A stretch of DNA of 64,000 bases from Crossiella sp. S99.2 (GCF_023094165.1 NZ_JALMDK010000013.1:124001-188000); one strand, 5' to 3'. Counted from the stretch's first letter, positions 51,470 to 61,124 are shown. The notes: generated by a model from the sequence alone, not told the origin. Translations and numbers: made by a program.

Positions 51470-52090
51470 ATGGACCTCGCCGTGCTTCCCCTGTCCATCA
51501 CCATGATGGCCGGGCCGCAGATCATGTCCGCACTGATCTTCGTCACCACCAAGCGGGCGCTCGCCACCTCCTTCGCCTTCGTCGCCGGTGTCGCCATCGC
51601 CGCCACCGCGGGCGTGACGATCACCCGCTGGCTGGCCGGACTCCTCCCGCTGGACCGGGCGACCGGTGCGCCGGGCCGAGTCGGCGAGGTGCTCCAGTAC
51701 GGGCTGGCAGCGGTGCTGGTCGTGCTCGCGGTCCGCAACTGGGTGCGGCGCGCGGAGGTCCGGCCGCCGGCGTGGCTGGGCAAGCTGCTGACCGCGGGGC
51801 CGCGCACCGGGTTGCGCACCGGCCTGCTGCTCATCGGCCTGTTCCCCTCCGACGTGCTGGTCATGATCACCGTGGGCGTGCACCTCGCCCAGCACGGGCT
51901 GCCGCTGGCCGCGGCCTGGCCGTTCCTGGCCGCCACGGTGCTGATCGCCGCGACGCCGCTGCTGGCCTTCCTGCTCTTCCGCCGCCGGGCCGAACGTTTC
52001 GCGCCGACGGCACGGGAATGGATGCTGGAGCACAGCTGGCTGGTCAACGTCATCGCGTGTCTGCTTTTCGTCGTGCTGCTCGTGCGCTGA
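51470..52090 (+). CDS. GAP-family (Sap-like) membrane protein
   Basis: A 206-residue protein with about six transmembrane helices. It starts MDLAVLPLSITMMAGPQIMS, contains LATSFAFVAGVAIAATAGV and LLIGLFPSDVLVMITVG, and ends in a helix (HSWLVNVIACLLFVVLLV). This matches the GAP/Sap (sulfolipid-1-addressing protein) family involved in lipid export in mycobacteria. ATG 51470 has GGAAG nine bases upstream; longer in-frame starts exist. It is convergent with the AI-2E gene, overlapping by 41 bp. Confidence 0.7.
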   Translation: MDLAVLPLSITMMAGPQIMSALIFVTTKRALATSFAFVAGVAIAATAGVTITRWLAGLLPLDRATGAPGRVGEVLQYGLAAVLVVLAVRNWVRRAEVRPPAWLGKLLTAGPRTGLRTGLLLIGLFPSDVLVMITVGVHLAQHGLPLAAAWPFLAATVLIAATPLLAFLLFRRRAERFAPTAREWMLEHSWLVNVIACLLFVVLLVR

Positions 52091-53123
52091 CCGGCGCGCG
52101 CAGCAACGCGGCCGCCCAGCTTGCCCTCGGGTCGATGTCGATCAGGATGGTGGTGACCAGCAGGGTCGCCGGGATCGCCAGCAACGCGCCCAGCGGGCCG
52201 AGCACCCAGGTCCAGAACACCAGCGCCAGGAACGTGGTCATCGCGGAGAGCCCCACCGCGTTGCCGACATACTTGGGCTGGATCAGCGACTGGGCGACGA
52301 AGTTGACCGCCCAGTACACCAGGATCACCAGCAGCATGCGTTCCCAGCCGCCGTCGAGCAGCGCCAGCACAGCGGGCGGCACCAGGCCGATGATGAACCC
52401 GAGGGTGGGGATGTAGTTGGTCACAAAGGACAGCAGTCCCCACAGCACCGCCAGCGGCACGCCCAGCAGCGCCAGCGCGATGGTGTCCAGCACCGCGATG
52501 ATCAACCCGAAGATCGTGGTCACCACCAGGTAGCGCCGGGTCCGGCCGCTGAAGCCCACCAGCGCGACTGTCGCATGTGGACGGTCGCGGGCGAGCTCGG
52601 CCAGCCGGGCGCCGACGCCGTTGAGTTCCACGATCAGGAACAGCAGCAGCGCCAGCAGGAACACCAGGCTGGTGGTCAGTCCGCCAACGCCGCGCATCAG
52701 TTCACCGGCATAGGTGAGCACCTTGCCGAGGTCGAGGGAGCGCAGCGTCTGCCGGACCTGCTCGGGCTCGATGCCGAAGCGGCCCAGCGCGCGGGTGAGT
52801 CCGGCGAGCAGTTCGTGGAACCGGCCCGCGTACTGGGGCAGCAACGCGGCCAGCCGGGACACCGACACCACCAGCACCAGGACCAGTCCGACCAGCGCGC
52901 CGTAGCCGAGCACCACCAGCGCGGCCGTCGCCGCCCAGGCCCGGACCCCGTGGCGGCGCAGCCACTGGTGCACCGGGCTGATCGTGATCACGATGATCAG
53001 CGCCAGCAGCACCGGGCAGAGCAGCCAGGCCATCGCCTTGATCCCGGCGACCGTGACCACGGCCGCCGCGGCGCCCAGCAGGATCACCAGGGCCCGCGGC
53101 ATTCCCTGGCCTGCCTCAGACAC
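52050..53123 (-). CDS. AI-2E/PerM-family membrane transporter
   Basis: A 357-residue protein with about eight helices: two near the N-terminus, a long soluble stretch (about 70-150) and a C-terminal cluster including NYIPTLGFIIGLVPPAVLALL. This matches the AI-2E transporter (PerM) family. Members move autoinducer or other solutes, or act as Na+/H+ antiporters; which applies here is unknown. GTG 53123 overlaps the stop of the upstream gene by eight bases, so they are co-translated. Confidence 0.82.
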   Translation of the reverse strand: MSEAGQGMPRALVILLGAAAAVVTVAGIKAMAWLLCPVLLALIIVITISPVHQWLRRHGVRAWAATAALVVLGYGALVGLVLVLVVSVSRLAALLPQYAGRFHELLAGLTRALGRFGIEPEQVRQTLRSLDLGKVLTYAGELMRGVGGLTTSLVFLLALLLFLIVELNGVGARLAELARDRPHATVALVGFSGRTRRYLVVTTIFGLIIAVLDTIALALLGVPLAVLWGLLSFVTNYIPTLGFIIGLVPPAVLALLDGGWERMLLVILVYWAVNFVAQSLIQPKYVGNAVGLSAMTTFLALVFWTWVLGPLGALLAIPATLLVTTILIDIDPRASWAAALLRAPVSARAARRKADTR

Positions 53124-53574
53124 GCGCGGGTTCCCCGCCGTGCACCACGATCGCCCAGATGACCACCACGCACAGGGTGATCGCGATGATCGACCACAGC
53201 GGGTACACGGGCAGGAAGGTGAACTGGGCCAGCGCGTTGAGGATGACGAGCAGGACCGCGAAGATCCGCGCCCACAGCGCGCCGGAGAACAGGGCGAACC
53301 CCGCCATCACCACCAGCCCGCCGACCAGCAGGTGCACCCAGCCCCAGCCGCTCAGGTCGAACACCAGCACCCGCTCCGCGCCGGCCACGTAGATGTGCTG
53401 CCGGAACAACGCGACCAGCCCCTGGATCACGTCCACCGCCCCGATCACCACCATGAGAATGGCGGTGAACCAGACCCAGCCCACCCACGCCGTGATCATC
53501 GGCCCGCCACTGCCCGTCATCGGGTCCAGCTCGCTCGTGCTGCGCCCGGTCCCGCGGTCCCTGTGCCCAGTCAT
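53116..53574 (-). CDS. DUF7144-like membrane protein
   Basis: A 152-residue protein with four predicted helices (WVGWVWFTAILMVVIGAVDV, LVGGLVVMAGFALFSGALWA, a third in ARIFAVLLVILNALAQF, and WSIIAITLCVVVIWAIVV). This matches a widespread actinobacterial family of small membrane proteins (DUF7144) of unknown role. The start is ATG 53574 with GAGGTGCGGG upstream. It precedes and overlaps the AI-2E gene. Confidence 0.7.
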   Translation of the reverse strand: MTGHRDRGTGRSTSELDPMTGSGGPMITAWVGWVWFTAILMVVIGAVDVIQGLVALFRQHIYVAGAERVLVFDLSGWGWVHLLVGGLVVMAGFALFSGALWARIFAVLLVILNALAQFTFLPVYPLWSIIAITLCVVVIWAIVVHGGEPARV

Positions 53575-53775
53575 CCCGCACCTCATCCCTGTGGTCGATC
53601 TCGTCAGCGACGCCTGCCACCGTCGCAACCCCGGGCCCCGCCCACTTCCCCCGGCGCGGGCGATCTCGCCGGTGTGCCCCGCCGCCGCGCCAAGTCATCA
53701 GCGCCGGGTGGTGTGCCGCCATCCCCCGCCCGGCACAGTCGAACCGACAGCAGGCATCGAGGGTGAGGAGTCGTT

Positions 53776-55605
53776 GTGGACCAGTACGCACCGATCGCGG
53801 ACCACGGACTGATCGGCGATCTGCGGACCGCGGCGCTGGTCACCACGGACGGGACCATCGACTGGTTCTGCTACCCCCGATTCGACTCGCCGAGTGTGTT
53901 CGGCGCGCTGCTGGACCACCGGCGCGGCGGTCACTTCGGCATCCACCCCGCCCGGCGGCCCTACCGCAGCACCCAGCTGTACTTCCCGGACACCGCGGTG
54001 CTGATCACCAGGTTCCTGGCGCCGGAGGGCACCGGTGAGGTGATCGACTTCATGCCGCCCCGTCCACGCGGTCCGGCCACCGGAAACCACCGGCTGGTGC
54101 GGATGGTGCGGTGTGTGCGTGGCCGGGTCGAGTTCGAGGTGGAGGTGGCGCCGCGGTTCGACTACGGGAGGCAGCCGCACTCGACCGTGCTGACCGAGCA
54201 CGGCGCGGTGTTCGACGCCGGGACGCGGGCGCTGACCCTGCACGTGGTCCGGGACCGGGACGATGTCCGGCCTGCCGAGGTGTGGATCAGCCAGGACACC
54301 GACGTGGGCGCCACGCTCACACTGACCGCGGGACAGGTGCGCGGGGTCGTGCTGGAGTCCGGCGCCGAGGGGCTGCCCCGGGAGATCCGGCCCGAGGAGA
54401 TCCGGCTGCTGCTGGACCACACCGTCGAGTTCTGGCAGTCCTGGCTGGCCGGATCGACCTACCGGGGCCGCTGGCGCGAGGCGGTCAACCGGTCCGCGGT
54501 GACCCTCAAACTCCTGACCTACGCCCCGACCGGCGCGATCGTCGCCGCACCCACCGCCGGCCTGCCGGAGCAACTCGGCGGGGAACGCAACTGGGACTAC
54601 CGCTACACCTGGATCAGGGACGCCTCATTCTCGGTGAACTCCTTGCTGGGCCTGGGCTTGCGCACGGAGGCCGAGGACTTCGCGCACTGGCTCGGCGACC
54701 GGTACCGGCAACGGCCCGAGCACAGCGACGGACCGCTCCAGCTCATGTACCGGGTAGACGGTTCCGCGGACCTGCGGGAGGAAACCCTCGAACACTGGGA
54801 GGGATACCGGGGATCACGACCGGTGCGGATCGGCAACGACGCCGCCGGCCAGCTCCAGCTCGACATCTACGGCGAGGCCCTGGACAGCCTGTACCAGGCC
54901 CACCAGCACGGAGTGGCGCTCGGCCACGGCGGCTGGCAGGCCGTGGTGGACCTGCTCGACTGGCTCACGGTGAACTGGAACCGCCCGGACGAGGGCATCT
55001 GGGAGACCCGCGGCGGGCGGGCCGACTTCACCTACGGCCGGCTGATGAGCTGGGTGGCCTTCGACCGCGCCATCCGCCTGGCCGAGCAGACCGGCAGGCC
55101 CGGCCCGGTGCAGCGGTGGCGGAACGAACGCGACCACGTCTACACCCAGATCTTCGCGCACGGCTGGGATCCGGTCCGCTCCGCCTTCGTGCAGACCTAC
55201 GGCTCGACCGTGCTCGACTCGTCCCTGCTGCGCATGCCCAAGGTCGGCTTCGTCGATCCCCGGGATCCGCTGTGGCTGAGCACGCTGTCGGCCATCGGCA
55301 CCGACCTGGTCACCGACAGCCTGGTGTACCGCTACGACCCGGCCGTCTCCCCGGACGGGCTGACCGGCGCCGAGGGCACCTTCTCGTTGTGCACCTTCGG
55401 TTATGTGGAGGCACTCGCCCGCGCCGGAGCGCTACGGCAGGCCCGCCTGGTCTTCGACAAGATGCTCACCTACGCCAACCACCTTGGCCTCTACGCCGAG
55501 GAAATCGGCCTCACCGGCGAACAACTCGGCAACTTCCCCCAAGCCTTCACCCACCTGGCCCTGATCGACGCCGCACTGACCCTCGACCGGGCCGACCACC
55601 GGTGA
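53776..55605 (+). CDS. GH15 glucoamylase/trehalase-family glycosidase
   Basis: A 609-residue cytosolic enzyme (no signal peptide). It starts with the GH15 phrase YAPIADHGLIGDLRTAALV and TIDWFCYPRFDSPSVFG. The (alpha/alpha)6 barrel has NWDYRYTWIRDASF; the acid Glu is in EGIWETRGGRADFTYG and the base Glu in GLYAEEIG. The family covers glucoamylase, glucodextranase and actinobacterial trehalase (the mycobacterial trehalase is GH15). Trehalose breakdown is a sensible guess for a cytosolic member. The start is GTG 53776 with GAGGAG upstream. Confidence 0.9.
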   Translation: MDQYAPIADHGLIGDLRTAALVTTDGTIDWFCYPRFDSPSVFGALLDHRRGGHFGIHPARRPYRSTQLYFPDTAVLITRFLAPEGTGEVIDFMPPRPRGPATGNHRLVRMVRCVRGRVEFEVEVAPRFDYGRQPHSTVLTEHGAVFDAGTRALTLHVVRDRDDVRPAEVWISQDTDVGATLTLTAGQVRGVVLESGAEGLPREIRPEEIRLLLDHTVEFWQSWLAGSTYRGRWREAVNRSAVTLKLLTYAPTGAIVAAPTAGLPEQLGGERNWDYRYTWIRDASFSVNSLLGLGLRTEAEDFAHWLGDRYRQRPEHSDGPLQLMYRVDGSADLREETLEHWEGYRGSRPVRIGNDAAGQLQLDIYGEALDSLYQAHQHGVALGHGGWQAVVDLLDWLTVNWNRPDEGIWETRGGRADFTYGRLMSWVAFDRAIRLAEQTGRPGPVQRWRNERDHVYTQIFAHGWDPVRSAFVQTYGSTVLDSSLLRMPKVGFVDPRDPLWLSTLSAIGTDLVTDSLVYRYDPAVSPDGLTGAEGTFSLCTFGYVEALARAGALRQARLVFDKMLTYANHLGLYAEEIGLTGEQLGNFPQAFTHLALIDAALTLDRADHR

Positions 55606-55633
55606 TGGACAACCACCGGTGGTCAGCCTCCGG

Positions 55634-56782
55634 TCAGAGGCCGAGCTGGCGGGCGATGAGCATGCGCTGGACCTCGCTGGTGCCCTCGCCGATCTCCAGG
55701 ATCTTGGCGTCCCGGTAGAAGCGGCCGACCGGGTATTCGTTCATGAAGCCGTAGCCGCCGAAGACCTGGGTGGCGTCGCGGGCGTTGTCCATGGCGGCGT
55801 TGGAGGCGACCAGTTTGGCGATGGCCGCTTCCTTCTTGAAGGGTTCGCCGCGCAGCATCTTGGCCGCGGCGTGGTGGTAAGCCAGCCGGGCGGTGTGCGC
55901 GCGGGCCTCCATGTCGGCGATCTTGAACTGGATGGCCTGGTACTCGCCGATTTTCTGGCCGAAGGCCTCCCGCTCACCGGCGTAGCGCACCGACTCGTCC
56001 ACGCAGCCCTGGGCCAGGCCCACCGACAGCGCGGCGATGGCGATCCGGCCCTCGTCCAGGGTCTGCAGGAACTGGGCGTAGCCGCGGCCGCGTTCGCCGA
56101 GCAGGTTCGCCGCCGGCACCCGTACGTCCACAAAGGACAGTTCGTGGGTGTCGCTGGCGTTCCAGCCGACCTTGGAGTACTTCTTGGACACGGTGAAGCC
56201 GGGGGTGCCCGAGGGCACGATGATGGTGGAGATCTCCTTGCGGCCATCGGGTTTTTTGCCGGTGACCGCGGCCACGGTGACGAAGCCGGTGATGGTGGTG
56301 CCGGAGTTGGTGATGAACGCCTTGCTGCCGTTGATCACCCACTCGTCGCCGTCCAGCTTGGCGGTGGTGCGCATGCCGGAGGCGTCCGAGCCGCTGCCGG
56401 GTTCGGTCAGGCCGAAGGCGCCGAGCTGCTCGGCCGCGCACAGCCTGGGCAGCCATTCCGCCTTCTGCTCCGGGCTGCCGAAGCGGTGGATCGGCATGGC
56501 GCCAAGGGAAACCCCGGCCTCCAGGGTGATCGCCACCGAGGAGTCGACCCTGGCGAGTTCCTCCAGGGCCAGGCAGAGCGCGAAGTAGTCGCCACCCATG
56601 CCGCCGTGCTCCTCGGGGAAGGGCAGGCCGAACAGGCCCATCTGCCCCATCTTGCGCACGATCTCGTAGGGGAACTCGCAGTTCTCGTAGAACTCCCCGA
56701 TGACCGGAGCCACCTCGTCGCGGGCGAACTCGGCCACGGTCTTGCGCAGCGCCTCGTACTCCTCGCTGAGCTGCTCGAACAT
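55634..56782 (-). CDS. Acyl-CoA dehydrogenase (FadE19/isovaleryl-CoA-type)
   Basis: A 382-residue flavoenzyme with FAD-contact GAFGLTEPGSGSDASGMRT and WVINGSKAFITN. The catalytic Glu is in GFMNEYPVGRFYRDAKI, with LEIGEGTSEVQRMLIARQL near the end. It lies last in an operon behind accD1/accA1-type carboxylase genes, an order like M. tuberculosis accD1-accA1-fadE19. That suggests branched-chain acyl-CoA oxidation in leucine/isovalerate breakdown. One base separates it from the carboxylase alpha gene. Confidence 0.9.
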   Translation of the reverse strand: MFEQLSEEYEALRKTVAEFARDEVAPVIGEFYENCEFPYEIVRKMGQMGLFGLPFPEEHGGMGGDYFALCLALEELARVDSSVAITLEAGVSLGAMPIHRFGSPEQKAEWLPRLCAAEQLGAFGLTEPGSGSDASGMRTTAKLDGDEWVINGSKAFITNSGTTITGFVTVAAVTGKKPDGRKEISTIIVPSGTPGFTVSKKYSKVGWNASDTHELSFVDVRVPAANLLGERGRGYAQFLQTLDEGRIAIAALSVGLAQGCVDESVRYAGEREAFGQKIGEYQAIQFKIADMEARAHTARLAYHHAAAKMLRGEPFKKEAAIAKLVASNAAMDNARDATQVFGGYGFMNEYPVGRFYRDAKILEIGEGTSEVQRMLIARQLGL

Positions 56783-56783
56783 C

Positions 56784-58778
56784 TCATCCCTCCTGGGGAG
56801 TCACGACGGCAAGGACCTGGTCCAGACCGACCTGTTGGCCGGGCCGCACCCGTAGTTCGCTGACGAGGCCGTCCACCGGGGCGGTGATGGTGTGCTCCAT
56901 CTTCATGGCCTCGACGATGATCAGTGGCTGGCCGGCGGTGACGGCGTCGTCCTGGGACACCTTCACCACCAGCACGGTGCCGGGCATCGGGCTGGTGACC
57001 GGGCCGCCCGCGGCGCCGGGCGCCTCGTGCCGGGCCGCGGCCAGTCGTTCGGTCTCGGTGACCTGGTAGGTCTCGCCGTCCGCGGTGAGCCAGCAGGTGT
57101 GTCCACTTCGGACAGTGGTGAACCGGGTGGTGCGACCCCGGTGGGCCAGGGTCAGTTCGATCGCGCCGTCGGCCCCGGCACGCGCCGAGGCACTGGCCCG
57201 CTCGGGCTCGCCGTCGCCGATGACGATCTCGGCATCCCTTGCCCGGCCCCGGATTTTGACCTCGACTGCCTCGCGGCCACCGGTCTCGACCTGCCAGCTG
57301 GCCCAGGCGGGCTCACCGATCCGCCACCCACCGGGCACATCCCACGGATCGGCCGAGCCCTGGGGTTCCAGGGCCAGCAGCCGTTCCAGGGCCACCGCCG
57401 CGTACACCTTCTCCGGCACCTCGGTGGCGGTGAGCTTGTCCAGTTTCCGTTCCACCAGACCGGTGTCCAGGCGTCCGGCGGCGACATCCTCGTCGGCCAG
57501 CAGGGCGAGCAGGAACGGGATATTGGTGGTGACACCCAGCAGCACCGAGTTGGCCAGGGCGTCACGCAGCCGCCGGATGGCCTCGGCCCGGTCCCGGCCG
57601 TGCGCGATGTACTTGGCCAGCATGGGGTCGTAGTCGCTGCCGACCGCACTGCCGGGCAGCAGCGCGGAATCCACCCGCACCCGGTCGCCCGGCTCGCGCA
57701 GCACCAGCACGGTGCCGCCGGTGGGCAGGAAGCCCCGAGCGGGGTCCTCGGCGTAGATGCGGGCCTCGACGGCGTGCCCGGTCAGCGCGATATCGGACTG
57801 GGCGAACGCCAGCTTCTCCCCCGCGGCCACCCGCAGCTGCCATTCGACCAGGTCCAGGCCGGTGACCAGTTCGGTGACCGGGTGCTCGACCTGGAGGCGG
57901 GTGTTCATCTCCATGAAGAAGAACTCGTCCGGGGCGTCCGCGGAGAGGATGAACTCCACGGTGCCCGCGCCGGTGTAGCCCACCGACCGCGCGGCATCGG
58001 CCGCCGCGGCGCCCATCTTCTGCCGGGTTTCCTCGTCCAGCAACGGCGAAGGGGCCTCTTCGACGATCTTCTGGTGCCGTCGTTGCAGGCTGCACTCGCG
58101 CTCGCCCAGGTGCAGCACGGTGCCGTGGGTGTCGGCCAGCACCTGGATCTCGATGTGCCGGGGCCGCTGCACGAACCGTTCCAGCAGCAGCGTGTCGTCC
58201 CCGAAGGAGCCGCTGGCCTCACGCCGCGCGCCCGCGATCGCCTCGGCCAGTCCGGCGTGCTCGGTCACCAGGCGCATGCCCTTGCCGCCACCCCCGGCGG
58301 AAGGCTTGAGCAGCACCGGGAATCCGACCTCGCCGGCGGCCTCGATCAGGTCCGCGTCGGTCAGCCCTGGTTCGCTGCGGCCGGGCACCACCGGGACCCC
58401 GGCGGCGGACACGGTCTGCTTGGCCCGGATCTTGTCGCCCATCGCCTCGATCGCGGCCGGCGGCGGGCCGACGAAGACCAGTCCGGCCTCGGCGCAAGCG
58501 GTGGCGAAGGCGGTGTTCTCGGCCAGGAAGCCGTAGCCAGGGTGCACGGCCTGCGCGCCGGTTTCCCTGGCGGCGTTGATGATCCGCTCGATGGACAGGT
58601 AGCTGTCCCGCGCGGCGGCCGGGCCGATCCGCACGGCCACGTCGGCCTCGCGCACGTGCCGGGCCTGGGCGTCGGCGTCGCTGTAGACCGCGACCGAGCG
58701 AATGCCCATGCGCCGCAACGTGTCGATCACCCGGACCGCGATCTCGCCGCGGTTGGCGACCAGGACGGTGTCGAACAT
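56784..58778 (-). CDS. Acyl-CoA carboxylase alpha chain (biotin carboxylase + BCCP)
   Basis: A 664-residue protein. The biotin carboxylase half has LVANRGEIAVRV, the ATP-grasp loop KPSAGGGGKGMRLV and MEMNTRLQVEHPVTE. After a linker the C-terminal biotinyl domain has EAMKMEH with the biotinylated Lys. This is the AccA1 type. With the beta subunit upstream and an acyl-CoA dehydrogenase downstream it most likely forms 3-methylcrotonyl-CoA carboxylase, although propionyl- or acetyl-CoA cannot be excluded. The start is ATG 58778 (MFDTVLVANRG), 11 bp after the beta gene. Confidence 0.92.
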   Translation of the reverse strand: MFDTVLVANRGEIAVRVIDTLRRMGIRSVAVYSDADAQARHVREADVAVRIGPAAARDSYLSIERIINAARETGAQAVHPGYGFLAENTAFATACAEAGLVFVGPPPAAIEAMGDKIRAKQTVSAAGVPVVPGRSEPGLTDADLIEAAGEVGFPVLLKPSAGGGGKGMRLVTEHAGLAEAIAGARREASGSFGDDTLLLERFVQRPRHIEIQVLADTHGTVLHLGERECSLQRRHQKIVEEAPSPLLDEETRQKMGAAAADAARSVGYTGAGTVEFILSADAPDEFFFMEMNTRLQVEHPVTELVTGLDLVEWQLRVAAGEKLAFAQSDIALTGHAVEARIYAEDPARGFLPTGGTVLVLREPGDRVRVDSALLPGSAVGSDYDPMLAKYIAHGRDRAEAIRRLRDALANSVLLGVTTNIPFLLALLADEDVAAGRLDTGLVERKLDKLTATEVPEKVYAAVALERLLALEPQGSADPWDVPGGWRIGEPAWASWQVETGGREAVEVKIRGRARDAEIVIGDGEPERASASARAGADGAIELTLAHRGRTTRFTTVRSGHTCWLTADGETYQVTETERLAAARHEAPGAAGGPVTSPMPGTVLVVKVSQDDAVTAGQPLIIVEAMKMEHTITAPVDGLVSELRVRPGQQVGLDQVLAVVTPQEG

Positions 58779-58789
58779 GGTCAACTGCC

Positions 58790-60397
58790 TCACATTCGGA
58801 AAACGCCGTAGCCCACAGGCTCGATCGGCGCGTTGGCGGCGGCGGAGAGGGCGAGTCCGAGCACGGTGCGGGTGTCGGCGGGGTCGATCACGCCGTCGTC
58901 CCAGAGCCGGGCGGTCGAGTAGTAGGGGTGGCCCTGATCCTCGTACTGGGCGCGGATCGGGTCCTTGAACGCCTGCTCGTCCGCGGCGGGCCAGTCCTGG
59001 CCCTTGGCCTCGAACTGGTCCCGGCGCACGGTGGCCAGCACCGAGGCGGCCTGTTCGCCGCCCATCACCGAGATCCGCGCGTTCGGCCACATCCACAGGA
59101 ACCGCGGCGAGTAGGCCCGGCCGCACATCGAGTAGTTGCCCGCGCCGAACGAACCGCCGATGATCATGGTGAACTTGGGCACCCGCGCGCAGGCCACCGC
59201 GGTGACCATTTTCGCGCCGTGCTTGGCGATGCCGCCCGCCTCGTACTCGCGGCCGACCATGAACCCGGAGATGTTCTGCAGGAACACCAGGGGGGTCTGC
59301 CGCTGGTCGCAGAGCTGGATGAAGTGCGCGCCCTTGACCGCGGACTCGCCGAAGAGGATGCCGTTGTTGGCCACGATGCCCACCGGGTGGCCGTGGATCC
59401 GGGCGAACCCGGTGACCAGGGTCTGCCCGTACTCCCGCTTGAACTCGTGGAATTTGCTGCCGTCGACGATCCGGGAGATCACCTCGCGCACGTCGTACGG
59501 GGTGCGGCTGTCCACCGGCACCACGCCGTACAGCTCCGAGGGATCCGCGCGGGGCTCCTCGCTCGGCTCGATCCGCCACGGCTTGGGCTGACGCGGGCCG
59601 AGAGTGTCCACAATGGACCGGACGATCTGCAGTGCGTGCGCGTCGTCCTCGGCCAGATGGTCGGTGACCCCGGAGGTGCGCGAGTGCAGGTCGCCGCCGC
59701 CCAGTTCCTCGGCGGTGACCACCTCACCGGTGGCCGCCTTCACCAGCGGCGGGCCTCCGAGGAAGATCGTGCCCTGGTTGCGCACGATCACCGCTTCATC
59801 GCTCATCGCGGGCACGTAGGCGCCACCGGCGGTGCAGGAGCCGAGCACGGCGGCGATCTGCGGGATGCCGCGGGCGGACATGGTGGCCTGGTTGTAGAAG
59901 ATCCGGCCGAAGTGCTCGCGGTCCGGGAAGACCTCGTCCTGGCGGGGCAGGAACGCGCCGCCGGAGTCGACCAGGTACACGCAGGGCAGGTTGTTGTGCA
60001 GCGCCACTTCCTGGGCGCGCAGGTGCTTCTTGACCGTCATCGGGTAGTAGGTGCCGCCCTTGACGGTGGCGTCGTTGGCCACGATCACGCATTCGCGCCC
60101 GGAGACCCGGCCGACGCCGGTGATGATCCCGGCCGCGGGGGCCTCGCCGTCGTACATGCCGTGCGCGGCCAGCGGGGACAGCTCCAGGAACGGCGAACCG
60201 GGGTCGACCAGCGCGTCCACCCGGTCCCTTGGCAGCAGTTTGCCGCGTTCGACGTGCCGCTGCCGGGCCCGCTCCGGCCCGCCCTGGCGGGCCTGGGACA
60301 GCTGGTCGCGCAGGTCGGCGGACAGCGCGGTGTGCTCCTCGACGGCGCGCTTGAAGCTCTCCGCCGTCGGGTCGGCAGCGCTGCGCAGGACGTCCAT
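58790..60397 (-). CDS. Acyl-CoA carboxylase beta chain (carboxyltransferase)
   Basis: A 535-residue carboxyltransferase. The N-terminal half has ECVIVANDATVKGGTYYPMT and LVDSGGAFLPRQDEVFPD; the C-terminal half has GSFGAGNYSMCGRAYSPRF and VMGGEQAASVLA. The latter is the acyl-CoA/biotin site with the conserved GMGGEQAA-like turn. The sequence is of the methylcrotonyl-CoA carboxylase (MccB/AccD1) type. ATG 60397 has GGAGAG upstream. It heads the carboxylase operon, with the two TetR-type operators just upstream. Confidence 0.92.
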   Translation of the reverse strand: MDVLRSAADPTAESFKRAVEEHTALSADLRDQLSQARQGGPERARQRHVERGKLLPRDRVDALVDPGSPFLELSPLAAHGMYDGEAPAAGIITGVGRVSGRECVIVANDATVKGGTYYPMTVKKHLRAQEVALHNNLPCVYLVDSGGAFLPRQDEVFPDREHFGRIFYNQATMSARGIPQIAAVLGSCTAGGAYVPAMSDEAVIVRNQGTIFLGGPPLVKAATGEVVTAEELGGGDLHSRTSGVTDHLAEDDAHALQIVRSIVDTLGPRQPKPWRIEPSEEPRADPSELYGVVPVDSRTPYDVREVISRIVDGSKFHEFKREYGQTLVTGFARIHGHPVGIVANNGILFGESAVKGAHFIQLCDQRQTPLVFLQNISGFMVGREYEAGGIAKHGAKMVTAVACARVPKFTMIIGGSFGAGNYSMCGRAYSPRFLWMWPNARISVMGGEQAASVLATVRRDQFEAKGQDWPAADEQAFKDPIRAQYEDQGHPYYSTARLWDDGVIDPADTRTVLGLALSAAANAPIEPVGYGVFRM

Positions 60398-60452
60398 GTG
60401 CCGGACTCTCCTCGTTGAGACTCGCTCGCCGGAGTCGAACATGACCCAGCAA

Positions 60453-60468
60453 GTTAACGGCCGTTAAC
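60453..60468. promoter_or_regulatory. TetR-type operator 1
   Basis: GTTAACGGCCGTTAAC is a perfect 16-bp palindrome between the divergent carboxylase operon and the TetR gene, 55 bp upstream of the carboxylase beta start. It is the most probable binding site for the adjacent TetR-family protein. Confidence 0.7.
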
Positions 60469-60483
60469 ACGGTCTCCCACGAT

Positions 60484-60499
60484 GTTAACGCTCGCTAAC
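60484..60499. promoter_or_regulatory. TetR-type operator 2
   Basis: GTTAACGCTCGCTAAC shares the half-sites GTTAACG and CGCTAAC with operator 1 and is centred 31 bp away, about three helical turns, so two dimers could bind on one face. It lies 13 bp from the TetR start and would give autorepression. Confidence 0.65.
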
Positions 60500-60512
60500 C
60501 TCCGGCGCTAGT

Positions 60513-61124
60513 ATGACCCTCATGACGTCGAGCGCAGCCACCCGGCAGAGTGGGCCGACCCGTCGCGAACAACTGCTGGCCGCGGCCGCCGAACTCTTCG
60601 CCCGGCACGGCTTCCACGGCGTCGGCATCGACGACATCGGCTCCGCGGTCGGCATCAGCGGCCCCGGCGTGTACCGGCATTTCCGCAGCAAGGACGCCAT
60701 GCTCGGCGAGATGCTCCTCGACATCAGCCAGAAGCTGCTCGACGGCGGCGGGGCCCGCGCCGCCGCCGCCCCGGACCCCCTCTCCGCGCTGAACGCCCTG
60801 GTCGACTGGCAACTGGACTTCGCCCTGGACAACCGGGCGCTGATCACCGTGCACGAGCGCAACCTGGGCAACCTGGCCGAGGGCGACCGCCGCCAGGTCC
60901 GCGCCCTGCAACGCCGCTACGTGGAGATGTGGGTGCGGGTGATCATGCAGGCGGTGCCCGACCTGGACGACGAACCCTCCGCCAGGGCCGCCGCGCACGC
61001 GGTCTTCGGTCTGCTCAACTCCACCCCGCACAGCGCGCACCTGGACCGGGCCGCGATGGCCGGGTTGCTGCGCCGAATGGCACTGGCTGCCATCACCAGC
61101 CCCGGCGCCCTTTCCGGCGAGTGA
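60513..61124 (+). CDS. TetR-family regulator of the carboxylase operon
   Basis: A 203-residue regulator. The helix-turn-helix is typical (LLAAAAELFARHGFHGVGID, then IGSAVGISGPGVYRHFRSK). The C-terminal all-helical ligand domain probably binds an acyl-CoA. ATG 60513 and ATG 60522 are both possible starts. Its position, divergent from the accD1/accA1-like operon and beside two palindromes, makes it the likely repressor, inactivated by a pathway acyl-CoA (inference). Confidence 0.88.
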   Translation: MTLMTSSAATRQSGPTRREQLLAAAAELFARHGFHGVGIDDIGSAVGISGPGVYRHFRSKDAMLGEMLLDISQKLLDGGGARAAAAPDPLSALNALVDWQLDFALDNRALITVHERNLGNLAEGDRRQVRALQRRYVEMWVRVIMQAVPDLDDEPSARAAAHAVFGLLNSTPHSAHLDRAAMAGLLRRMALAAITSPGALSGE

